A DNA stretch of 17,744 nucleotides. Origin: Sulfurimonas sp. (GTDB lineage: Bacteria > Campylobacterota > Campylobacteria > Campylobacterales > Sulfurimonadaceae). Of this stretch, positions 6,605 through 14,409 are shown in pieces (within the stretch, counting starts at the first letter, position 1; each line of letters starts with the position of its first letter). Where the stretch lies: NCBI GenBank assembly GCA_012963655.1, contig DTVI01000366.1, forward strand, positions 1-17,744. The letters run 5' to 3'. Position numbers and translations under genes: made by a program. The notes under the pieces were generated by a model. The model did no database searches. It had not been told where the DNA came from and saw only the letters and a list, made by a program, of their open reading frames with translations.

Positions 6605-9220
6605 TTATTCAAATAAAGAAAGTAAATCTTTTTCATTCATCTTAGAAAAGCCAAGTTCTTTACCTTCATAAATTGCATTAGCTAAGGCTTTTTTATCATC
6701 TTGCATCTTCATAATCTTGCTCTCTACCGAATTTTCAACAATAAGTTTATACACGAAAACGGGTTTATATTGGCCAATTCGGTAAGCTCTGTCTGTTGCT
6801 TGGTCTTGAGCGGCAGGGTTCCACCAAGGATCATAATGTATAACTGTATCCGCTGTAGTAAGGTTAAGTCCTACCCCACCAGCTTTTAGTGAGATTAAAA
6901 AAACATCTGCTTCACCCTTATCAAAGAAATCAATTTGTTCTTGTCTTTTACGCGTTGAACCTGTGAGTTTGGCATATGTCGTTTTTGTTTGTATCATCTG
7001 ATCTTCAATAATATCTAGCATACTTGTAAATTGAGAAAATATAAGTATCTTTCGACCTTCTTCTTTAAGCTCAATCACTAAGTCCATCAGCGTTTTTAAC
7101 TTTGCTGATTCTTGCACTTTTTGTGCTTCTTCTATCTTCAAAAGTCTAGGATCACAACATACTTGTCTTAGCTTTAAAAGTGCCGCTAATATAGAAATAT
7201 GTGAGGCACCTATACCCATTTCTTTGATAGTTTCACGTACAGATTTTTCCATGCTTACACGAATAGTTTCATACAGTTGTGCTTGAGATTTATGTAAGGT
7301 GATGGAACGAACTATTTCTGTTTTAGGAGGAAGTTCTTTGGCCACCTTTTGTTTGGTTCGTCTGAGCATAAAAGGTTTTATTCTAGCATTTAACCTTTCT
7401 TGGACCTGGGTATTTCTTTCTTTTTCTATAGGGTTTTGATACAAGGCTTTAAAGGTTTTAATTGAGCCTAGAAAGTCTGGCATTACCGTGTCAAAAAGTG
7501 AGTGAAGCTCTCCCAAATGATTTTCCATAGGCGTACCTGAAAGAGCTAAGTAGTACTGAGCATTCAAGCTTTTTATCGCCTTTGCTGCCGCTGTTTTAGC
7601 ATTTTTTATACGTTGAGCCTCATCTAAAATAAGATAATAAAAGTCTTGTTTTTTTAAGTCTTCACTGTCTATATTAGCTAAGGTATATGTTGTTATTAAA
7701 ATATCATATTTATTAATGTCATCTAAGACTTTAGCCCGTTCAGACCCGTAATACAGGCAAACTCTTAGTTCTGGTGTAAACTTTTGTGCCTCATTTTTCC
7801 AATTTCCCAAAAGTGAGGTTGGGGCAATAATCAAAGAAGGCTTATTTAAACGCCCTGCTTCTTTTTCTAACTGTAGATTAGCTAAGGTTTGTATTGTTTT
7901 TCCAAGCCCCATATCATCAGCTAAAATTCCACCAAAACTGTAACGCCGTAGAAACTGCATCCAGGCTACACCCTCTTTTTGATAATCTCTTAAGTCCGCT
8001 TGTAAGCCTTCAATTTCTTTAGGAAGTTCAAAGGGCTTAGACAGCTCTTCTTTAATGGTTTTTAGTTTCGTTGTGTCTTTTATTTTAAAAGAGTCATTAA
8101 AGTTATCTAAGACCTTAGCCTCAAATTTTTGAAGCTTAAACCCTTCAGAGTTTGGCTTATCAAGAAGTTCATAAAAAGTCTTTAAAATAGGTTTTAAGAC
8201 CTCAGAAGGTAAGGCTAAAAAGCTATCTTCACTCACTTCAAAATACACTTCATCTTCAAGGTCTAAATCTATGCCCTCTTCTAAAAGTTTAGAGATGATA
8301 GGAAGGAGTTGAAGCTCTTGGTCTTGATAGTTAATGTCCATTCTAAGATTAAACCAATGTGAGGTTTCTTCTACTTGAACACTTACCTCTTTAATATTTT
8401 GAAAATCAAGTTTAAAGTCATTTCTCTTAGAAATTACAAAGCCTTGATCTTGTAAGTCATTTAGGCTATCTAGAAAATGTTTCCATGTAGACATATTCTT
8501 TGTTTTTAAAAAGCCCTGAGATAAGGTAAAGCCAAAGCTTTGTATAGTGTTTATATATGAGGCTTCTTCTTCAAGGTTTCTTGAAATTTTTATCTTTTGC
8601 TCTGCTACAACAAAGCTGTTAAATCCACCAAAGGCATTAACACTGAAGTCATCATACTCAAACTGCATTTCAATGCTATATTCACCCTTATTCATTCCTA
8701 AGAAAAGTGCAGGCTTTATCTGCTTATACAAATATTCTTCAAGCTCAAGACTTTGAGGACTTTCAATTCTTAGCATAGGAACTTTTTCACTTAAACTAAG
8801 AGAAAGCTCTGAGACTTCATCTTTAGCCACACTTGGAGCAGACCTTAATAATGCAAGTTGATCTGAACCTAAGTTTGTTATTACCTTTGAAACCGTTTTA
8901 AAGACAGTATCTACACATAATAAAGGCTTAGTGTCCATAAGCTCTGTGTCTTCACCTACATCTACATGTAGCCTAGCATATAGCTCATCTTCCTTCCAGC
9001 AAAGCTTAAGTTCTCTGTCATTCGCATTACTAAGAGGCTTTTTAAAAGAACGTTGCCAATAGCACCGTGAGGTTGCAATAGCAGCTTCAAGCACTAATGC
9101 GCCTAACTTACCCTTTAAAACGGCGGTTGTTTTTAGACCCTCAGCTAAGAGTCTAAAAAGGGAAATTGCTTCTTTATCTTCTTTTTTAATATATTCAGGG
9201 GGCTTATATTGGTTAAACAA
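6605..9220 (-). CDS. SNF2-family helicase/ATPase (C-terminal part of a SWIM-SNF2 protein)
   Basis: This is a DNA translocase of the bacterial SNF2/RapA-like group. The first 400 residues or so form a poorly conserved N-terminal region. The helicase core follows: LRDYQKEGVAWM, Walker A GILADDMGLGKT (about 430-441), LIIAPTSLLGNW, the DEAQ box YLILDEAQRIKNAKT (about 530), ALSGTPMEN, LRRTKQKV, then the C-terminal lobe with ILIFSQFTSMLD, SLKAGGVGLNL and DQATDRAYRIGQ (about 800). The TTG at 9220 is probably not the biological start: the same frame is open up to 9400 and the extra 60 codons (including VFTARILKSGGYGK) look like normal protein. The SWIM zinc finger that such proteins carry lies just upstream in another frame (9361-9744), so I infer one ancestral gene with a frameshift. 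The role is likely DNA- or RNA-polymerase-associated remodelling. Confidence 0.88.
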   Translation of the reverse strand: MFNQYKPPEYIKKEDKEAISLFRLLAEGLKTTAVLKGKLGALVLEAAIATSRCYWQRSFKKPLSNANDRELKLCWKEDELYARLHVDVGEDTELMDTKPLLCVDTVFKTVSKVITNLGSDQLALLRSAPSVAKDEVSELSLSLSEKVPMLRIESPQSLELEEYLYKQIKPALFLGMNKGEYSIEMQFEYDDFSVNAFGGFNSFVVAEQKIKISRNLEEEASYINTIQSFGFTLSQGFLKTKNMSTWKHFLDSLNDLQDQGFVISKRNDFKLDFQNIKEVSVQVEETSHWFNLRMDINYQDQELQLLPIISKLLEEGIDLDLEDEVYFEVSEDSFLALPSEVLKPILKTFYELLDKPNSEGFKLQKFEAKVLDNFNDSFKIKDTTKLKTIKEELSKPFELPKEIEGLQADLRDYQKEGVAWMQFLRRYSFGGILADDMGLGKTIQTLANLQLEKEAGRLNKPSLIIAPTSLLGNWKNEAQKFTPELRVCLYYGSERAKVLDDINKYDILITTYTLANIDSEDLKKQDFYYLILDEAQRIKNAKTAAAKAIKSLNAQYYLALSGTPMENHLGELHSLFDTVMPDFLGSIKTFKALYQNPIEKERNTQVQERLNARIKPFMLRRTKQKVAKELPPKTEIVRSITLHKSQAQLYETIRVSMEKSVRETIKEMGIGASHISILAALLKLRQVCCDPRLLKIEEAQKVQESAKLKTLMDLVIELKEEGRKILIFSQFTSMLDIIEDQMIQTKTTYAKLTGSTRKRQEQIDFFDKGEADVFLISLKAGGVGLNLTTADTVIHYDPWWNPAAQDQATDRAYRIGQYKPVFVYKLIVENSVESKIMKMQDDKKALANAIYEGKELGFSKMNEKDLLSLFE

Positions 9221-9360
9221 GGTATTTACCCTCGCTCTATTTACCTTTCCATATCCCCCACTTTTTAAAATTCTTGCCGTAAATACAGAAAGTTCTACTT
9301 CTTTATGATATTTATCTAAATGAAGGGAGTATAAAAGAACAGTAGATGTACGAGATTCAT

Positions 9361-9744
9361 CTATTGCAGTGCCTGAAAAGCTACCTTGAAGTTTATTGAG
9401 TCAGGCTCTTTTTTTAATTCAAATTTTTCAAAAATTTCATCTTCAATCTCGTCTTGAGCTTCATCTAAGTATGCTAAAGACGAGGATATTACATGTTTGC
9501 AGTTTCGCCCAACAGGACACGAACATTTTCCAATAATCTTAATTCCACTGTCTTGATTATAAATGTTAATACTTTGTTTATAAAGTTTAGACCCTGTTGT
9601 AGTAGACATGATTTGCATAATATCATCACTTGCCATCTTAACAGACTTGATTATGGAATAAGAGGCCTCATTATAATCATATCCCCTAGAGAAGGTAGCA
9701 GAATCACAAATAAGACGAAGGTCAGAAAGGCTAAAGGTAATCAT
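9361..9744 (-). CDS. SWIM zinc-finger protein, 5' part of a split SWIM-SNF2 gene
   Basis: This 127-aa product carries the SWIM signature C74-S-C76-PVGRN-C82-K-H84, a zinc-binding motif found at the N-terminus of many bacterial SNF2 helicases, where it probably binds DNA or protein. The sequence before it (LICDSATFSRGYDY) is the usual SWIM-protein N-terminus. It ends at TAG 9361-9363, while the -1 frame, open from 9400, carries the helicase. Moving between frames within about 9380-9400 gives one continuous SWIM-SNF2 protein, so a single indel (or a sequencing error) has probably split the gene. The A7 run near 9407-9413 does not explain it alone, because a -1 slip there meets TGA at 9401-9403. 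No ribosome site precedes the ATG; a TATAAT lies only 7 nt upstream. Confidence 0.75.
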   Translation of the reverse strand: MITFSLSDLRLICDSATFSRGYDYNEASYSIIKSVKMASDDIMQIMSTTTGSKLYKQSINIYNQDSGIKIIGKCSCPVGRNCKHVISSSLAYLDEAQDEIEDEIFEKFELKKEPDSINFKVAFQALQ

Positions 9745-9751
9745 GTTGTGG

Positions 9752-9757
9752 ATTATA
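9752..9757 (-). promoter_or_regulatory. -10 element directly before the SWIM gene (leaderless transcript?)
   Basis: Minus-strand TATAAT ends 7 nt before the ATG at 9744, with no Shine-Dalgarno sequence between. Transcription would start at or next to the ATG. No good -35 at 17 nt is visible. Confidence 0.4.
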
Positions 9758-9832
9758 CACTAAGTCAAGGTATTTAAGTACAAAAATTACATTTTGAAAG
9801 TATAATAAAACATATAATTTCAAGGATGATAA

Positions 9833-10276
9833 TTGGATAATGAAGAACTCTTTTTAATGCTTGAAGAATGTGTTGCATATGCCTCTGTTCAACTTACTAA
9901 GGGACAAAGTCTTGAGTCTTTTGCTATGGTCTTGGATACTGAGAATAATACGCATCATATTAGTGTTGAGCAGATGGATGGAGAAATTCGTTATGAAGAG
10001 CTTTTAGATATTCTTAGAGTTCAGGCTAAGGATGAGAAAATAATTGCCCTTGCTCTGCTTTCAAATGTCACTATTCCTGATAATTTCAATCCTTCTGTAT
10101 CTACAGGCATTCGTTTACATATAGAAGAAAAGAACTTTAAGGCTGATAATAAGCTTTCTGCTCGTCTTTTATATGTGCCTTATCAACTTTTTAAAACTGC
10201 CTCTGATGATACCATTGAAATCAAACTACTTGATCCTATTCCCGTTGGTTTAGCCTGTGAGATATTTGATAAATGA
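9833..10276 (+). CDS. Unknown 147-aa soluble protein coupled to a YheT-like hydrolase
   Basis: The start is TTG at 9833, supported by AAGGA (9822-9826) at 6 nt spacing; the nearby ATG at 9826 runs into a stop at once. The product is acidic with mixed helix and strand, without signal peptide or membrane segment. Segments such as SFAMVLDTENNTHHISVEQM and RLHIEEKNFKADNKLSARLL suggest a compact alpha/beta cytoplasmic domain. I do not recognise a family. Its stop overlaps the next ATG by 4 nt (ATGA), so it is translationally coupled to the alpha/beta hydrolase gene and probably works with it. TATAAT hexamers at 9801 and 9813 could serve as -10 elements. Confidence 0.7.
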   Translation: MDNEELFLMLEECVAYASVQLTKGQSLESFAMVLDTENNTHHISVEQMDGEIRYEELLDILRVQAKDEKIIALALLSNVTIPDNFNPSVSTGIRLHIEEKNFKADNKLSARLLYVPYQLFKTASDDTIEIKLLDPIPVGLACEIFDK

Positions 10277-11244
10277 CTTTTAGGACCTCTTGGCCTTTAA
10301 AAATTCCCCATATCCAAACGATTTTACCTCTTCTTATACCTAAGAAAAGTACAAACTATTTAAGAGAAGACTTTGTTTTTAAAGATGGTGATTTCACTGA
10401 AATAGTATGGAGTGAAGAACCTACGGCAAAAACATATAAAAAAGTTTGTGTTCTTTTTCATGGACTAGGTGGTTCATCTGAGTCTCATTACATACAAGGC
10501 ATGATGCAAAGCTTATCTAAAGAGGGTTATCTTTGTGTTTTAATGCATTTTAGAAGCTGTGGGATGAAGCCAAATAAGGCCTTACGAATGTATCATGCAG
10601 GGGAAACGGAAGATGCACGTGAGTTTATACAAATGCTTTCACAAAGGTTTAAAGAAGCAGAAATTTATTCTATTGGGTATTCTTTAGGTGCGAATATGCT
10701 CTTAAAGCTACTAAACTCTTATGGAAAAAACAGTCCTCTTTCTGGGGCAGTATCTGTAAGTGCGCCCCTAGAACTTGGGACCTGCACACATTATATTAAT
10801 AAGGGTGTGGCTAAGGTTTATCAAGGATACTTGCTTAAAATCCTAAAAAGAGAACTCCTAACAAAGGCTAAACAACTTGATCTTGTTACAAGCCTTAATC
10901 TTTCCATACCCCGAATTAAAAAAATTAAAACTATTTTTGAGTTTGATGACATTTATACTGCCCCTGCTAATGGTTTTAAAGATGCTTATGATTATTACGC
11001 TAAAAATAGTGCCAAACAGTTTTTAAAAGGTATTAAGGTGCCTACCCTACTTATACATTCCAAAGATGATCCCTTTATGCCTTCTTCTATTGTGCCAGAC
11101 AAGACAGAGGTTTCAGCCTGTGTGGACTTACTTATAAGTGATAATGGTGGTCATGTGGGTTTTATAAAAGGAAGTATCTTCAAACCAAACTTTTGGCTTG
11201 AAGATAGGGTAAAAAGCTTTTTTAATGAGCAGAGCCATTCATAA
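10273..11244 (+). CDS. yheT: YheT-like alpha/beta hydrolase
   Basis: This 323-aa protein fits the YheT (COG0429) group of alpha/beta-fold hydrolases in length and motifs. It begins RTSWPLKIPHIQTILPLL, as in YheT, has the oxyanion segment FHGLGGSSES (62-71), RSCGM, the nucleophile elbow GYSLGA with Ser137, the acid IHSKDDPFMP (Asp265 or Asp266) and the base NGGHVGF with His294. The triad is complete, so it should be active, probably on an ester or thioester; the physiological substrate of YheT is not known. It has no signal peptide. It overlaps the upstream unknown gene by 4 nt, and its 3' end overlaps the convergent lipoprotein gene by 23 nt. Confidence 0.85.
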   Translation: MTFRTSWPLKIPHIQTILPLLIPKKSTNYLREDFVFKDGDFTEIVWSEEPTAKTYKKVCVLFHGLGGSSESHYIQGMMQSLSKEGYLCVLMHFRSCGMKPNKALRMYHAGETEDAREFIQMLSQRFKEAEIYSIGYSLGANMLLKLLNSYGKNSPLSGAVSVSAPLELGTCTHYINKGVAKVYQGYLLKILKRELLTKAKQLDLVTSLNLSIPRIKKIKTIFEFDDIYTAPANGFKDAYDYYAKNSAKQFLKGIKVPTLLIHSKDDPFMPSSIVPDKTEVSACVDLLISDNGGHVGFIKGSIFKPNFWLEDRVKSFFNEQSHS

Positions 11245-11614
11245 AGGTATCTGATATATCTTCAAACACTTCTTCTTCAGTTGGCCCGGTAATGATTTTT
11301 AATTTCTTTGTAGCTAACTCATTTGTTATTCTAATACTTGAAAACCATTGTTCTTTATTATCTTCATCTGCAAATAAATAAAGCTTTTCATTATGAATAT
11401 ACCAAATTTCTTTATTTCCTAAGACTACTTCATCATCCGCTAGAAGATAAGGGTCAAGTCCTTTATATTCAGGGATATAGCTTGTACCCTTAATACTTAT
11501 TTCTTTTACCTTTGTAAGTTCCCTAGGTTCAATAGTTTTATTAAAACATCCACTTAAAGTAAAGAGTAAACTTGTTAATAGGCTTGCGTGTAATAGTTTC
11601 TTAGTTAAATTCAT
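11222..11614 (-). CDS. Small lipoprotein, unknown function
   Basis: I place the start at the ATG at 11614 (MNLTKKLLHASLL) rather than at 11647, because the signal peptide then begins properly and AAGG lies upstream. The lipobox LFTLSGC predicts lipidation on the Cys and anchoring in the inner or outer membrane. The mature part is about 110 residues and acidic, with two or three short beta strands (EVVLGNKEIWYIHNEKLYLF, SSIRIT, LKIITGPTEEEV). No family is recognised. The 3' end overlaps the hydrolase gene on the other strand by 23 nt. A minus-strand TATAAT (11652-11647) lies about 30 nt upstream, back-to-back with the -10 of the divergent gene. Confidence 0.7.
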   Translation of the reverse strand: MNLTKKLLHASLLTSLLFTLSGCFNKTIEPRELTKVKEISIKGTSYIPEYKGLDPYLLADDEVVLGNKEIWYIHNEKLYLFADEDNKEQWFSSIRITNELATKKLKIITGPTEEEVFEDISDTFMNGSAH

Positions 11615-11663
11615 AAATTTTTCTACCTTTTTATATCTAAGGTGCAATTATACCAATCTTCTT

Positions 11664-11669
11664 TATAAT
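11664..11669 (+). promoter_or_regulatory. -10 element 5 nt before the 298-aa gene (leaderless transcript?)
   Basis: TATAAT is separated from the ATG at 11675 by only CCGCT. A start 6-8 nt after the hexamer would fall on the ATG itself, and there is no ribosome-binding site. No strong -35 is visible. Confidence 0.4.
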
Positions 11670-11674
11670 CCGCT

Positions 11675-12571
11675 ATGCAAAATACAAATACTATAAATGG
11701 CCTCTTTCACATACCTGATGAAGGAAGCTTTCTTAAAAAACTCATTCTTACTTACCCCCCAGTTTACAATCCTGATATTGTTTTAGCCTTTAAGACCCTA
11801 AAAGAGGTACATCCTAGTCTCGAACTTATTCATAAAGACAAGTATTTTTCCCTTCTTTTACCGACACATTCACCTGGTCTTCAGCTTGAAGCTATGTTAA
11901 TTACAACTGAAGATAAGGGTGAAAAGCTTTTTTCCATCTATCATAGGCTTCATTTTGATGAGAAGGTCTATCCTCAAGGGCCTCTTGTTATTGAAGCAGA
12001 TGCCTTTTTACTTCTGTCTACTGTCCTTGTTAATGCACCTTGTAATAATAAGGTAGATGCCTTGGCCAGTGTTTTAAACTACCAAGTCAAAGAAGCTCTT
12101 AATATTGAAATAACTATGTTAAGTTTGGCGGACTCTGATCCACAAGTTATTGAAGACGATATCTTGTCCTTTATTAATAATGCTATTGGAAGGTATATGT
12201 TAGCCTCAACCTTAGATGATAGTGATTATATCCGTCCAATGACTCCAGGTGACTTAGCTCAACTTGTTGCAGGATATTGCGATATTCCCATTGTTAATGT
12301 CATAAGTGCTATACAAAATCTTGCTGACTTTAAAGTTGATGTGATTAATTCTGAAGACAGTTTCATCCCAAATTTTTCTTCTTCAACACTTTGTCTTATG
12401 TTACTACTTATTGAAAAGAAAACATCTTCAGCTATGTTAGATACGGGAAGTTTTAAAACAGTTAAAGAGTTTTTAATTGATAAAAAAGAGATTTATAAGC
12501 TAAGAGATATAACAGCAGAAGCAGAAACACTTGGAAACTTCGAGCAACTCACAAATGATGTAAGTAATTAA
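11675..12571 (+). CDS. Unknown 298-aa cytoplasmic protein
   Basis: The protein has no signal peptide or membrane segment. It begins MQNTNTINGLFHIPDEGSF and alternates helices with short strands; a mid-region GRYMLASTLDDSDYIRPMTP followed by GDLAQLVAGYCDIPIVNVIS has the feel of a helical regulatory or adaptor domain. I see no catalytic or nucleotide-binding motif and do not recognise the family. It is divergent from the lipoprotein gene with overlapping promoter space, and its stop lies in the loop of a hairpin shared with the convergent DUF420-like gene. The ATG may be leaderless. Confidence 0.7.
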   Translation: MQNTNTINGLFHIPDEGSFLKKLILTYPPVYNPDIVLAFKTLKEVHPSLELIHKDKYFSLLLPTHSPGLQLEAMLITTEDKGEKLFSIYHRLHFDEKVYPQGPLVIEADAFLLLSTVLVNAPCNNKVDALASVLNYQVKEALNIEITMLSLADSDPQVIEDDILSFINNAIGRYMLASTLDDSDYIRPMTPGDLAQLVAGYCDIPIVNVISAIQNLADFKVDVINSEDSFIPNFSSSTLCLMLLLIEKKTSSAMLDTGSFKTVKEFLIDKKEIYKLRDITAEAETLGNFEQLTNDVSN

Positions 12572-12582
12572 ACTTACATCAT
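12555..12582. terminator. Perfect 11-bp hairpin shared by two convergent genes
   Basis: ATGATGTAAGT (12555-12565) and ACTTACATCAT (12572-12582) pair perfectly around AATTAA. The stop codon of the plus-strand gene (12569-12571) is in the loop and that of the minus-strand gene (12574-12576) is in the stem. No U-tract on either side. Confidence 0.6.
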
Positions 12583-13047
12583 AAATAAGAAGTAATAAAT
12601 CCCTACACCTTGGGCAATAGTTATAAAAATACCTATTATTAAAATCTTAGCAATCTTCTTATGTCTTTGTCCTGTTCCGACTCTAAGTTCACCCTTTCTA
12701 TATGCCTTTACCGAAGTAATCAATTGATACGACCAAAGGTTAAAGGTAGCAATAGCTACTAAAACATGCACAATTAAGAAGGCGATGAAAAAGGTATAGT
12801 TAACCGGTGAGTTTTCAATATAGGTACGAAAACCTCCTGCCATACGCATACCCGTTTCAAAAATAACTACAAAGATAAGTGTTAAAACGAAGATAGTAGC
12901 CTGAGAAACGAGGTGCTTTTTAATATCACCCTTAACTGCATAACGAATAGAAAAGAACATTAAAAAAGGAAGCAAACCAAAGAAAATTCCCACAATATCT
13001 AAATACATAGGAGCGCGTGTCCCCATAAAGCCTGGATCAAAAAACAT
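12574..13047 (-). CDS. DUF420-like integral membrane protein
   Basis: This 157-aa protein has about four transmembrane helices (roughly 15-35, 48-68, 83-105 and 132-155). Helix-linked His residues (KKHLVSQATIFVL, IVHVLVAIATF) and the loop GTGQRHKKIAK recall the DUF420 family, some members of which help cytochrome oxidase assembly (CtaM). The His pattern would suit heme or metal contact, but the family call is from memory of the pattern only. The ATG at 13047 is preceded by a TAAGGTAAA-type ribosome site. No cytochrome oxidase genes are visible in the window. It converges on the 298-aa gene with a shared 3' hairpin. Confidence 0.55.
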   Translation of the reverse strand: MFFDPGFMGTRAPMYLDIVGIFFGLLPFLMFFSIRYAVKGDIKKHLVSQATIFVLTLIFVVIFETGMRMAGGFRTYIENSPVNYTFFIAFLIVHVLVAIATFNLWSYQLITSVKAYRKGELRVGTGQRHKKIAKILIIGIFITIAQGVGIYYFLFMM

Positions 13048-13432
13048 AATTTACCTTATATCCTATAATAGGATTTTATTTATGAAATGATAACAGAAGT
13101 TTTCTTTAAGAGACTTACAAAAATTACACATTTTTTGTCTTAAGATAGTCTTATGCAAACACATTGAGAACTATAAAAGACTAATAATATCCTCCCTAAA
13201 AAAATTGCTAACTTAAGCATTAAAAAATCTTATTTTATTAGTCTTAAAAGAGGGGATCCATTATATAAATGGGAGTATGTCGAGGTTTTTCATACCATTA
13301 GAAAATAAATTTCCACAATATAAAGAGTTACAAAAAATAAATTATTTATATCATGAAGATAGGTATTGTGATTCTTAAAATAAAACTTTTATCCTTTTTA
13401 AAGAAAAAATAAAAGCCTTAAAAAAAAAGAAC
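13048..13432. other. 385-nt AT-rich intergenic region with a long inverted repeat
   Basis: No gene is supported here. It holds an 11-bp inverted repeat (13177-13187 and 13235-13245, arms AAGACTAATAA and TTATTAGTCTT) enclosing 47 nt, a poly-A/T stretch at 13387-13430, and a 33-codon ORF from ATG 13277 to TAA 13378 (MSRFFIPLENKFPQYKELQK and 13 more residues) whose ribosome site GGGAG is too close to count. It could encode a small RNA or only be spacer. Confidence 0.4.
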
Positions 13433-13708
13433 TTAGCTTCTTGAAGTAACTTCTACTAAGTGATAACCAAACTGTGTTTTAACAACATGAACCACGCCTA
13501 CTTCATCATTAAAACATACCTTATCAAACTCTGGTACCATTTGACCTGGAGTGAACTCACCAAGGTTTCCACCTTCAGCCTTTGAAGGGCATGAAGAGTT
13601 TTCCTTTGCTACTTCAGCAAAATCTTTTCCTGCTTCTATTTCAGCCTTAAGAGCCAAACATTTTTCTTCTGTATCTACTAATATATGACGTGCAGTTGCC
13701 TTAGCCAT
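13433..13708 (-). CDS. ppiC: Stand-alone parvulin peptidyl-prolyl isomerase (PpiC type)
   Basis: The real start is ATG 13708, with AAGGA about 7 nt upstream; a longer frame to 13843 is an artefact that overlaps the divergent gene. The 91-aa product is a single parvulin domain, the same size as E. coli PpiC: ARHILVDTEEKC (6-17), FAEVAKENSSCPS, EGGNLGEFTPGQMVPEFD and the C-terminal TQFGYHLVEVTSR. It should catalyse cis-trans isomerisation of prolyl bonds, aiding folding. There is no signal peptide, so it acts in the cytoplasm. A T-rich stretch follows its stop on the minus strand and may terminate it. The promoter is shared with the divergent gene at 13808. Confidence 0.92.
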   Translation of the reverse strand: MAKATARHILVDTEEKCLALKAEIEAGKDFAEVAKENSSCPSKAEGGNLGEFTPGQMVPEFDKVCFNDEVGVVHVVKTQFGYHLVEVTSRS

Positions 13709-13763
13709 TGTGTTTTCCTTTTGAGAGTATCTCTTAAAGAGATGCCCTTTTATAATTTTTGAA

Positions 13764-13778
13764 ATTATACAGTATAAT
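13764..13778. promoter_or_regulatory. Palindromic divergent promoter core (two -10 elements, 7-1-7)
   Basis: ATTATACAGTATAAT is a perfect 7-1-7 palindrome that contains TATAAT on both strands (13773-13778 plus, 13769-13764 minus). It lies between the divergent ppiC-type and membrane protein genes and could serve both, with mutual exclusion of polymerase. Confidence 0.5.
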
Positions 13779-13807
13779 ACAAGAAAAAATCTATGGACGT
13801 GTACTAA

Positions 13808-14314
13808 ATGAGCGTATTTTCTCCTATTTCTAATCTTATACAAACTAAAATTATCCCCTTTGTCTTTAAAATATCTAAACAGCCTATGCTTTTTAAAGAA
13901 CTTATGTATGCTAATAAAATCTATAATGATGGTATGAACCTTGAATATAATATGAAAGGGTTTAGAGTTCGTCTTGGACGTATCTATTTTGTTTACTTTG
14001 CCCTTTTTTTACTTGTGACAATGCCATTATCCTTTCTTTTTCATACACAATTAGCAAAGATTGATTGTCACGCACTTATCATCTCATCTATTGTATCTAC
14101 AATATTTTTATTTTTAGGCTTTACCCTTTTTAAGTCATGGCTAATCGAGCAAGTATCAACGCAGTTAATCTCAGATGCTTGGAAAAACCATTTTCCTCAT
14201 TTTGATTATCTTAAAAACTCACAAAAGGTTTCTAGTATTTATTCTCAAGCCTTAGAAAATGGCGTTTTAAATAAAGATTTACAAAGACATATCATTACAA
14301 AGATGGTGGATTAA
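13808..14314 (+). CDS. Two-helix membrane protein, unknown function
   Basis: This 168-aa protein has a Lys-rich N-terminal part of about 55 residues, two transmembrane helices (about 60-80 and 88-109) joined by a short loop with a Cys and a His, and a C-terminal soluble tail of about 55 residues (SDAWKNHFPHFDYL). Both soluble ends probably face the cytoplasm. I recognise no family. It is divergent from ppiC with a shared promoter core, and convergent with the cytochrome gene. Only a weak GGA precedes the ATG. Confidence 0.65.
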   Translation: MSVFSPISNLIQTKIIPFVFKISKQPMLFKELMYANKIYNDGMNLEYNMKGFRVRLGRIYFVYFALFLLVTMPLSFLFHTQLAKIDCHALIISSIVSTIFLFLGFTLFKSWLIEQVSTQLISDAWKNHFPHFDYLKNSQKVSSIYSQALENGVLNKDLQRHIITKMVD

Positions 14315-14373
14315 GAAGTAGTATTTAAAAGTGATTTAAAAAAATAAAGAGTGTGTGGATTAAAAACAGAAGG

Positions 14374-14400
14374 ATAAACAAGTCATAAAGACTTGTTTAT
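14374..14400 (-). terminator. Terminator hairpin of the cytochrome c gene
   Basis: ATAAACAAGTC (14374-14384) and GACTTGTTTAT (14390-14400) form a perfect 11-bp stem with a 5-nt loop, 9 nt after the cytochrome stop. On the minus strand a T5 run follows a few nt beyond the stem, as expected for a factor-independent terminator. It may also end the convergent gene at 14314. Confidence 0.7.
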
Positions 14401-14409
14401 AAAGACTTA

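Noticed and set aside
9403..9415. Programmed -1 frameshift at the A7 run of the SWIM gene
   Set aside because: A -1 slip at this run meets TGA at 9401-9403, so it cannot produce the SWIM-SNF2 fusion.
13277..13378. 33-aa ORF in the large intergenic region
   Set aside because: The ribosome-like GGGAG is only 1 nt from the ATG and no family is recognised; kept only as a note in the region entry.
13709..13843. N-terminal extension of the parvulin
   Set aside because: The extension runs through the promoter and overlaps the divergent gene; the internal ATG 13708 has a ribosome site and begins the parvulin domain exactly.
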